Shown here piece by piece: positions 40,501 to 52,500 of a stretch of 64,000 nucleotides of DNA. The DNA comes from Haliclystus octoradiatus (taxonomy: Eukaryota > Cnidaria > Staurozoa > Stauromedusae > Haliclystidae), in contig OU744450.1 of NCBI GenBank assembly GCA_916610825.1, forward strand, positions 23,435,338 through 23,499,337. Reading direction: 5' to 3'. A program made the translations under genes and the position numbers. Positions within the stretch are counted from its first letter, which is position 1. Each line of letters begins with the position of its first letter. Under the pieces are notes generated by a model, which was given only the letters and a program-made list of their open reading frames with translations, did no database searches and had not been told where the DNA came from.

Positions 40501-43500
40501 TAAAATACTCACTGATTTGTTATCATCTGACCTTTGCGTGCCTCTTAAGATTTGAAAGGTTTTTTTCCAATCTCTGGTCTTCTTATCATAGTATATTAAA
40601 ACTTTTTATCTTAAGAAATGAATAATGGGAACTATATGTTATTGTACAAATGCAATTGAGGTAGAAAGATCTTTTATAGTGCCATTCTTGATTATAGTTA
40701 TATATATACATAAAAATCACTTGAATCTTGATAACCTTTTTAAAGTTTGATCTAATACAGAATACTCTATTTTCAATATTTTCTGTTCCAACGTCGTGCC
40801 TATTTTGGTTTTGATTAACTTAATAAAATAATATATTGTAATGTTAAGTCTAGTATATAGTGCTAAAAGAAATGTTTGAAAATTAGATCAACATCATGGA
40901 ATAAACTGATATTTGCTTCTTTTTAAGTTAATAAATATTGAATATTTGAAAAGTGATTTTACTTCACATAGCTTTTGAGCTTTGATATAAGATGATAGTC
41001 GACACGAGCTGCAGTAGTAAAGAGTGAACGTATTGAAGAAATTCATGTCAAATTTGTAAAGATGAACGAAACTAGAATCGTTTACGTAAAATGGTATATA
41101 TATTGGGTAACAAGACAAGTGCATGGTTTATTATCGTCATTCCATCTATATATGTTTATCAAAAATCCACCAAATTTTCATCATTAATTTTCTTGTCATA
41201 TTTTACAGAAATATGTCGGACCAAAAGGTGAAAAGGGAGATAGTGGGAAAAGCTGTCAATCGGTGAGTTTTTAAAAACTATTTTCATCTGCAGTTTTTTG
41301 TTCGGAACGGCAAATTTGGCAAATCCCTGTTCTGCTGCTTGGAATGTAACGTCTTGACTAAAACGCAACATGTGCTAAATTGCCTTGGGCGGCATGGAGA
41401 ACCCGTAATAACCGTTGGCAGGGGATTGTGTTGACATAACATAATATCCTCAGAAATTCAATCTGTATTCCATCGAAAATGCTCTGACTTTCAGGTACTT
41501 GTTTCAAATGATCTTAAATCATCGACTATATTTTCCATGTTATGCTCCGACTCACTTTCTTATTAGGCCCTTGTTAAATATACTGCTATAGTCAAGTCTT
41601 TCGTTGCTAAAATTGGAAGAGTTGTTACATATTCCTTATACAGTGCAGGATGCCGTTAATATCATTACTGTTAATATCACAATCCACTTAATATCACTCA
41701 TTTTTCAGAACCAGTTTCTATCAAACTCAACTATTTCACTCCGGTTAATTTCACAACCCTCTAAACATCACTCATTTTTCAGAACTAGTTTCTATCAAAC
41801 TCAACTATTTCACTCCGGTTAATATCACTCATTTTTCTGAACCAGTTTCTATCAAACACAACTATTTCATTCCGGTTAATATCACAAAGCCGTTTGTTAT
41901 CACGATTTTCGGCTGCACCAAGGCAGTGATATTAACCAGGCTACACTGTACCATGTTCGCCTCGTATTTTCGTGTTTTACGCCTTAAAGGGTGCCATATA
42001 ATACATCCTGGTGAATTCTTTTTGCCTTCGCTTATTATTTAGTTTTTCCCTTTCTATATTATCATCCTTCCTTCAACTCAACATCATTTCGATAACTCTC
42101 CAAATACATTGTTACATGCATTTACGAGCGTAGATATTTTGACGCTGCGACTATTTTTTTACCTTTTTGTTGGTTCATTTTTTCACAAGAAAATCTATAG
42201 CTATTATAGCTACATCTGTGTTCGCTGAAAGTTTGTATCTGTCTGATATAGAATTTCATCAACTTAACAAAACTTAATGGAATGATCCAGAGGGAATTGC
42301 ACTGTGAGTAGCTGCGGCCTAGCTGCGGCGCATCGTTGCGCATTGACAATCGAGGCCTGTCTTCCATGAAATCTGTTGAAATTGATTTGCAGTGTCGCGG
42401 TTGAGAAATCATAGTAAAATCATTGCTCTCAGCGAAAAAAGCCGTTCGTCTAGAAATAGAGAAGTGGTACGGGTGCCTTGGGTAGGGCGACACCGTCTAC
42501 ATTACTTTACTTTAATAAACCTTCGTCTCTACAATCGTTGAACATTGATCGTTGAAACGTTGATCGTTTTTCTTTTTGTTACATTTGGTAACATATCGGA
42601 TTGTCTACAAAATGAGACAGAATATGTAATAAAACAACAATGATAAGAAAGACAAATTGTATAGTTTGATTTCCCAATTGAGATATTGTTACAATTAAGT
42701 TACAATATATCATCGTCTAGTCTGCAGAATAGAGATTTTACTTATGTAAACTCATATATTAGACTGTCTGTTTGATCTCTATGCAATAAATTTATTTTTA
42801 TAGTAGTGTTTGCATAATTGAAAAACAAGTGATAGTTATATCATAGCATTAGAATGGGTTTATGGAACAGTAGTGAATAATTATAAGTTAGATTGCGTGA
42901 AGAATCCACTTCCATAAAATGTTGACTTACGTCACATTATTAATCAATAGTCATAAATTCTATACATGTTGATGAAGAGAATCATTTTTTAAATTGTTAT
43001 TCTGACGTTATGACGAGTGGGTATATAGACTAAATTGATAAACAACTTTTGTCGCTTATTGACAACAATCGTTTGTTGCCTCAATAGAGCGCCGACAAAA
43101 AAGTTAGCTATATGTTCGTTGTTCAAGAGTGATTTGTATACAAGCCATGTTTATTGTCTTTGTTAAGTTTATTTAAGACATTTTCTTACAACTTCATTGA
43201 AATATTTAAAAGTTTATGTGAGCATAGCCTATATGTCACGCTGTACCTTATGACGGGACCTTGAGAGGTTCTGGAATTCCATAGTATGTCCAAAATTTCG
43301 AAATGTAGCTTCCAATATCAAATATTTAGCATCTCGTCATTTACATATTGTCTGCATAATTAATGATATCTAAATGGAATATAAAATTTATAGAAATCAT
43401 TATCGCTAATTGTAATCATAAGTCCTTTCTTATCAACAAATAATTGTGCAGGATTTACTCCATCTATTCATTGCGTGAAGCCCTATCTATTTCCATTATC

Positions 43501-46500
43501 CAACCGTATCATTTTGAGAAACATATGTGCTGCCTAATATATAGTAGCAATAATAGTAAGTATTACAATTACGTAAACTCCGTAGAACTTTGCACAACGT
43601 TAGAAAAGTGCGGAAATCTTCAAGGCGCCTTTTCCATTTAGAAAACCACAACGTACATTGTTTCGGTGCAGAAATATGTAGATCAGGTCAGGGTCACGCC
43701 AGAATCAATGCTGCAAGCTGTAGATTTTATGCCAAACAGAATCATTGCGGCAATGGCCATATATCCTTTTTGTTCCTGGTGAAATTAAAAATAAAATTTC
43801 AATTTCTTATTTCGCGCCAAATTATAAACCTGGTTTACGTATCGTTCAAAGCCCATGTGAAAAAAGCAGAGTAATAGGCAGTGCATAAGACTTTTCAAAA
43901 AATTTGTTTCATTTGTCCTGAATATAGAAAGTAATTGCTGTCTTTGGAGATGTTATTTTACAATGTCCGAAATCATTATGTCTGCTATTTATGAGTACTG
44001 TGTACATCCTCCTATGTTCTTTTAAAGCATGCAGTGTCTATTGTATTGTTTGTAAACCATCAAATGTGAAATATAATTGTATGTTGTTGAAGATGCAAGC
44101 TGGTTTTACTCTTAAAAAGATATCAGAAATCATGATTGGATTATATTTGTAGTTGAATAGGATTTAAATTAATCTATTTAGATATTCAAACTCTGACAAA
44201 ATACTATCTGGTCACGCCCAAAATTACGATCAACAACTTTATGTAAAATTGTTGAAACTAAATTTATGAAATTATACCATGCTGTGTTAAGACCATCTAA
44301 TAGTTTTTCAAGGTACTACTTGCACGGCCGTAACTTCCCTGTTTCTATTGGGGGGGTGTAGCGAAATTTGCCCGACAAAAATGGGCGTGTCTAGCAATCA
44401 CATAAAATATGGTGTATGTTAAAATTGAAATGAAATAATTACTAATAAAAACGTTTGATAAAATTTGAAAAATGAATAAAAATATCAGTTTTTGCCCGAC
44501 AAAGTATACTGTTTCGTCTTCAAAAGTGCCCGAATTTTTTCCGAAAAAATGGATTGGGGGGGGGTGTGACACCCCCCCACACCCCCCCGGAAGTTACGGC
44601 CGTGACTACTTGAATTTAACATACTATTTAATCGTTATTTAAATTGATTTTGGATAATTACGCAATCAATTTATATTTTGCTGATTTCACGTCAGGATTT
44701 CAAGTAAATCACGTATCATCATCGTCATTAAATGAATTTATGTGAATTTTTCTTCTGAAGTACAGAATATTACATAATGTTGATATAATAGACATATATT
44801 TGTAGCTGAGTATATAAACAGACTTGAATTGCAATATTTAAATACAAGGGAGCGACAATATATGTATATGAATGTTTCGAATTTTTTGATACGACCATAT
44901 AGTTATTATAATACGACACAATCATTGAAATTACTTATGAAAGAAAGTAGATATTGTTATTACCATGATACTCGAACCATACGAACCTTATTTTGCATGA
45001 TACAATGCTATGATGATTTACAATCAATGAACGACAAGGGTGAACAACAGGAGTTATTAGTCAAGCCGTTCCACATTGAAGCGCTACACGCATTTGTACA
45101 AATTTTCTCCAGACATGAAAACTTCATTACACTTTGAAATAGGTGTAAATTTTTAGCGTTACTTCCCCGGGAGTGTTAATTCAAAGTGTCTCTTGTCTGG
45201 CAATAATGTGTGAATCCATTCATACCTAACAACCTATTTAATAGAACTTATGTAACGTTTGTACTTTTAGCCATGACATTTATTCTTATGTAGAAGGCTG
45301 AAACATTTGTCAATAATCAGCCACTCCCATTTTTGTTATTTACGTTTTTGCTTCTTTACAAACACGAAATCAAAATTAAATGAAACTATTAAAAAAATCT
45401 AGGTCAAACACATTGATTGATAAATTACTTAATTTATATTTATATATTTTATAATTTGTCAAAAAAAAAGTAAAATTACTTTCTGTACGTAAGAAATTTC
45501 CTTTTTTCAGGCGATTGTGCGTTGGTATTATCTGATTTGTATCACAAAAACGCCCCGCCTTGATCCGCTTTCTCCCGCCAACCTCTGCCAAGCTGTCGGC
45601 ATTCGAATCCTAGATCTACTGTTATCAACACATGGGATTCAAGAATTTTCACATGCTTTTTTAAATACAAAGTTTACCGCAAAATAATTTAAAATCTTAT
45701 AGATACTAAATTGAAGACTATGGGTAAATTAGGAAATAGGGCGGTGCAAGTTTGAACCTGCTTGAAATTCAGAGAGAACACAAATAATGAATCTGAACTA
45801 AAATTGAGGCTCAATTATTAACAGATGCGTACACAGAGTCAGTGTAAAATTGATGTTGTCTATTTGAAATTTATTAAAAACTTGTTCGATTCACCTGTTT
45901 TTAAGGAATGAGTTTATATCATTTTTTTTGTTAATTTTAATGTTACTTGGATGTTAATTGGAATGTTTGAAAAACGCCAAACCTCGACCTAAACATGTTG
46001 CGAGTGTACCACGTTCTCCATAGAAATCTACCGGCTTTTCTTAAAAAAATACTATTTTCTGTGACGTCAATTCTTCTATAGTCACGTGCCGTCGCTAGAC
46101 ATTGTGTTTACAAAAATTTAATTTGTTTTTATTCAAATTAAGAATCACAATACCTTTTCAAATGTCATTGTTCCAAAGCACGAAAGAAAAACTTACGTTT
46201 TTTTAAAAGTGAACAGTTCTAATTCAATTTTCGATTTTTAAAGATTGCGTGTCTTTAATGAGGAGGCATTCTGCTGTGATTTCTCTACTCCTTTAACGAT
46301 ACCGGTATATTTTAGTTTGATGCCCTGGTTTCATCGCAGGCATGTGAGCTCTGTGACAATGGCGGTAGAATGGCATTATGTTTCTATTGGCAACAAATGA
46401 CGCTGGCTTCATCCTTCCGCATTGAAAAGCACGTGCGTTTGCTTTTGTATGTGTTTGTTGCGCGCGTTTTTAATAGTTAGAACTATGCAAGGGAATGTGA

Positions 46501-49500
46501 GTTTTATGTACGTGCATTGATAACATCCGCTGGACCTCTAGCATTGTTTATGGTCCCAGGAAAGAATACTAACCGGTGTTTTACATTTTAATAAATTCAA
46601 AATGTTATGATAAGAGTTACGCGCTACGCGAAACCAATTTAGTGTTATACCAACGTTACCGTGATAAAAGTAAGTGACCAACAATTAAGCAAGTTACTCA
46701 GGTTTTTAATTTATAAATATTCAACAAATGATGTTTATATAATTAAGAAAAACGACGCAACAAATTTGATTTGTTATTTTTAAAATATAATAAATGTAAT
46801 AGAAATTCTCACATATAATAATTACAATGCATGTCCATTTGTCAACATCGTAGGCTGTATACTTTATTTACTGTAATACACGAATTATGTCAATTAATTA
46901 AATAGATAGTTGCGTAATGTGTATAAGTAAAGACCTGATAAAAATTGATGATTTGTAGTCAAAATCAGACCTTTGCATGTGAATGTGAACATTTTGATTT
47001 GTAAAAAAAAGTGAAAACGGAAATACAATTTCAACAGGTTGGACACAAGCTATTCATTGATGTGGAACCATTAAAATGTCTAACGATATATGTTATTATT
47101 TACTCCTACAACAGAAAGGTCTTTAAATGGGAGGGTGGTTTGTAAAAATTGTAAAAAAAACCTAGTCTGATACCTGAATGATTGTTGTTTAAATATAAAT
47201 GTTTGGTTTTTTAATTGAATAAAATTAATTGTTCGTTACGAAGTAATCACCTTGCGTGTTCCCATTGATTCAAAAAAAATCTTGCATAGAAAAGAAAAGA
47301 CCATAGAGTATTTTGCTATTTTGTTGAATTATTTTTTATCGTGAGTACAACATTAATCCCTATATGTAATCGTGCTTGAAGACAGTATCCTATTGATTAT
47401 TATTCTGAAAATATACAAGTTTAAAGATATTATTTATGCCGAAGGTTATTCGTTAATGATAATTATCGCATATCGGATTATTTTAAAGTAAATCAGGCGC
47501 TCTGGAAAGATATTACAAGCGTAAAGTAATCTTGGTAGAAATTCGAAGAATCATTTTCAATGTCATATCTAAATGTTGCCTCCTATGGTGGTCACTGCAT
47601 CATCATTTAACTGCGCCTCAAGTTGGTATTGCTGGTCGAATATCATGATTTATTTGTGTAAGCAGTGAATGCCTGCAAGGGTTCTTGTTGTTTTGTCAAT
47701 TGCGTACCAATACTGGTTACTTGGCACTTTCAAAATAAATGCATTGGTCTTTACGTTGCTTAAATTTGGAGACGCACATGTTTAAAGTAAAACATTGATT
47801 TGCATGCTGTTTTCAAGCAATCAATTTTGACGGTGTTTTTTTTTTTGCTGCCTGATAAGAAAGCTGCCATCGGAAAGATTAATTACGGAAATCAAAGTGC
47901 AGAGTTCGAACAAAGCCGCATCGCAAGGGTCACATCTACGAACGTGAGGACCCCGGATCTCATCACAGAGGCGAGAGAGTTCAATCAAGCTAGGAGTGGG
48001 ACGTACTACTAAACAAACGCAGAAAGTTGGCAATAGCAGTGGGCCGGTATTTGATTACAGAGCCGAGTACGGTGATACTGGCTACTAGTTTTAAGAAATT
48101 GATTTTGATTTCTTGAATTAGAAACATCGTTTGAACGGCAAGTACAGGTAAGAACTCAATATATATATATATATATTTGTTGCTTCATAATTGATACACA
48201 TTTTTATATATTCTCAGTAAGTTGTTTTATCCTGTTTTGTGCCAATGGTGAAGTAAATATTTGTGTGACTTCGGATGTATTCGACCGGGCTACATATACA
48301 ATCTTTAATTAAGAAATATACTTATCCAAAGTATTAATACTCAGTCACAACTTCAGACGTAGGAATATTTCCAACACCTGATCATCTATTAATTAAATAT
48401 TATAATGCAATTTTAGTTTTTTTCACTTTGTATTAATTAACTGAACATTTTATTACACCAAAAATATGTTTTGTTTATATTATTTTTCATTCGAAAGAAA
48501 TGTAGTTGTTGCATATATTACCTAACAAATTTTCTGTTATATGTATTCAGAAAAAATGTTGTATTAATTTAAGATTTACTCAACATTTTGTCCGTTAAAA
48601 TCTATCTCGAAATTTTTAAGGTTTTTCTAGTTCACATTCGTTGTATTGTTAATAATTCGGATAAATTGAAAACATACGAAATTCTATTGCTTCATTCCAT
48701 GATTCTAAACATTTTCATTTACATTTAATAGAAACCTATCATCTACTTCTTGCAGTAGAAATTGACATCAAAATTTTGATGATCCGACAATATTGTCTGT
48801 ATATATAAATTTAATTAGCATAAAATTGTTCTGCACGGCATTAGCTTAATTTTACGAATGCCTGTTTCATCCGGCACACATGTAAAATTACGTGGGGTTA
48901 CAGTGTAATTCCTGCATCCGATGTTTTTCACGTTTCAAAAAGAAAATAGTTCAATGATTTAATTTAATATCTATATCACAATCTATCTACTGTATAAGGG
49001 TTAAATTATACTCCGTTTTACAATAACCCTATACGATAACATTTTTTTTTAACTTTGAAATCGGATTTGACCCCAAAACGATTGCTCCAAAAAAATTGGT
49101 TGAATCCTCATCAAACTTTTGTATAAATTTGAAAAATAATCATTCATAATAGATATGTTAATGTCAGTAATCATTTATTCTTCCTCTCCTATTGTTTGTA
49201 TGTTGAGATAAATTCAAGATAAAAACTAAAGCGCCCCGCCTTCTTTCGTGTCTGCTTTTGTGCCATCTGTCAGTGTAAAAATTTGACGTTGAACCGGGTT
49301 CTGATTGACAGCTATTCTCACATCTATTGTTAACAGACCCCTTGCTCTGACTGGCTGCATTCTTTGTAATGAATTCTATTGAAGTGATTGTTGTTCTTTA
49401 GTTACCGCTCCTCTTCAGACTTCAAATGAGTTATACCGATTCAGAGTTAACTAGTCCCATGGGAGCGAGGACGGTTAATTAGTTGTCTCTGATTTTCTAT

Positions 49501-52500
49501 AATTATAATTAATTCTTTGTACGATGCGATTTATTGTTATTATTTATCAGTCACAGATAATTGAATATGCTGTATTATTTTAGACTACTTCTATTGTAGT
49601 GTATGCGTGTCTGATGCTTTCCTGCACCGTGTAATTAACTCTTACCGCGTCGGATCTGCGATTTATATTATATCGTTCTTGATTTTTATAGACACAACAT
49701 TTTGTGGAGTGTACTTGTTTGGCAATGATGGACTGCATACGGAGTGGTGGTTTACCTCCTATTTCTGGTTACGATAGCCAAGACGATCCCTATCTTGATT
49801 TACCGATGAAGTTCCCTGGTGGCTTAGCAAATGGCGTACCTCATTCAAGATCATCTTATTTATTTCCACCACATCATAATAACAGTGGTAATACTCATTA
49901 TACTAAACAAACAAATCATCATGGAGAAGCACAAGTCGAAGATTCAGCATTTGGTTTCGTTGATAATAATCATCTTGCAAATGATAAATTTGCTATGGGT
50001 TTAGATGACAATTATTTACAACAAGTTAATAACGGTGAATTTTCACCTAGTTCCCAACATGATCATCATCAACATTCATCACCAATGGATATGTATACAA
50101 GATCACCGTTACCGCGATCAGTACCACCACCTTTAACTGGTGTATATCAACAAGGAACATTAGGTGCTACTAGTATAGACATTAATATGCCATCTTTAAT
50201 GCCGAACGGTACAATGATAGATCATAGTAGCCCACATTCCCTACGTTCACCAACTGGAGGACATCATTACCAAGGTATTAAATATACAATGCCTACATAT
50301 GACTCTAATATGATGCATGCAGGCTATGGTAATAATGACTATGATAAAATGCCATTATCAGCCAATTCTGCACAATGTTATTATAACCATCGTTTATTAA
50401 CAAATAATAATATCTCGCCGTCAGCATTTACGTATCCTGATTCTGCTGCACCTTCTGGTTTTGGCACAACAAACGGCAATGATTATGGTATGATGGGACA
50501 TAAAATGCAACATAAATCATCATTAATGCCTTCGATGCCTTTAATACGTGATATGGACGTCGATCAAGTAGACGGTACACACAAATGCAAGAATACAATT
50601 GAAGGTACAAAAACATCTGTAAGAAGATTTAAAAAATGGTATAAGGATAAATACGGTAAAGGCATTGATATGAACTCTATTAATCGTTTTAATGCACCTG
50701 AAATGTTGAAAGATTTCTTTTTAGAAATAAGAGATACACGTCCTGGTCGTGTTGGCAATGAATATGAACCTGTTACCTTGACAACCTATCGAAATGGTTT
50801 ACGAAGATATTTTCTTTACCGAAAAGTGCCACCAGCGCCTGATAATTTTGATTTAACAGACAAGAATTTCGACATTGTTAATCGTCGGTTAATTTCTAAA
50901 CGTGATGATTTGAAACGTAAAGGAAAAGGCAATCATCCAAATGCGATTGAGAGTATTACACCTGATCAACTTGAAAAAATGTGGGCATCTGGCGCTATTG
51001 GTATTCACGCACCCCGTCCATTATTACGATTACAATGGTGGCTTAATACTATTTTTCATGGCGTCAGGGGGAGAATGGCACATCATGATTTAAGTATTGA
51101 TGATTTTCGTTTAACAAGAACACCTGAAGGAAAGTTATGTGTTGAATATTGTAAAAATGTGGAGCGAGCAAGTATGAAAGTTGACGTGAAAACAAAGCGA
51201 AAGGGTAAAGGACGAGTTATTGAAACCGATGGTATGGAACGAGATCCAGTTCGAGCATTTGAAATTTACAAAAGTCACCGACCAGCTGGCATCTCATCGT
51301 TTTACCTTACACCAAAACACAAACCAAAGGGAAATATCTGGTTTAATAAAGTACCCATGGGTAAGAATTCAATTGGTCGAATAATGAGAGAAATCAAAGC
51401 TATTTCTGCTATAAATTAACTGACATTTGATGATCAAACACACACACCACATCTATACAAATAAATTTGCAAGGTGATATAAAGCAGCACATTAAAGATT
51501 TAAAAATGCACAAACTTTATATAATTCAGAACACTTGGCATCATTTTGTATCGTATTAAATTCTAAGCTTAGCTTTAATTTAATTTCACTCATTCAGACA
51601 TTATGCTGTTATAACTACGTGTTCTTAAGAAGTTTTAGTTTAATACAATAGATATAAACATTTGGTAGGAAAATATCATTGAGTGGGAATTTTCCAAAGC
51701 AGGAAATATGAATTAAAAGACATTATTGTGGAATGATATTGTTCTTTAATATATTATAACCTAAAATTAGAATTTTAACATTCAAAACTTTTTGAGTGAA
51801 AAATTAAAATTAGAACGTTTAGACATTAAAATTTTGTTGATATGTATATTAAATGAATGGAAATTTCTTCTATATAATTTTATCGTTATATGATGAGATT
51901 ATTTTAGTTGAAAGTTTATATGTTGTTGTAAAATAATTTAAGTTATTCAAAAAAGTTACATCGCCACATTACACTAGTCAAGGAAATATTTATTTTCAAG
52001 TTTTAGCTTAATATTAACTCAATTTCAATATATATATATATATATATATTATATATAAAACGTGTACAGTGTTGAATTATTATGGTTATTTATTTTAAAA
52101 ATTATAACCTTTAAGTTTAATTAATATAAAACATTATGAATATTAATAATATATTTTTCATTCTTAATTTACTTTTTTTAACAAAATTTCTTTGTCACAA
52201 TTCTTTTCAGTTTTGTTCTTCTGAAAATGTACAAATTTAATTTAGTAATAAATACCGTGAGAAATTTTATAACTCTGATGTTTTTTGTATATATGTTAAT
52301 GCAAGGTGATAAAGAAAAATGTGTTGAGCTATCTAACAATTTCCCTTCTATTTTATTTGATTCATTTTTGTACCATGCTATGACCAATTTCATATGGCTT
52401 TCGCTTAATTTTTTTCGGGCTATTTTCCAAAAGTTATCTCATCTCTATCAATTTTTTATGAGAAATATGTAGATTTATAGAAAAGGGGAATTAAGTACAA

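Larger units (their letters stand above)
41950..47800. other. First part of the 18-kb intron 9 of the EGFL7-like gene
   Basis: Holds a SINE fragment (42270-42503) and a MITE (44323-44604). The rest is AT-rich without supportable exons; open frames up to about 100 codons lack splice sites or family resemblance. The GC box at 45551 stands out. Confidence 0.5.

Noticed and set aside
42122-42493. A 123-codon minus-strand open frame
   Set aside because: It is the antisense of the SINE body fragment at 42270-42503.
44345-44572. A 75-codon minus-strand frame
   Set aside because: It lies wholly inside the intact MITE at 44323-44604, which is non-coding.
44829-45137. A 102-codon frame (MQYLNTRERQYMYMN...)
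   Set aside because: No splice sites in phase, no recognisable domain, and Tyr/Asn-rich content expected of AT-rich DNA.
49725-51419. An active, recently inserted Crypton
   Set aside because: The C-terminal catalytic part is missing, a spliced leader is likely, and the long disordered N-terminus is typical of host genes with DUF3504.
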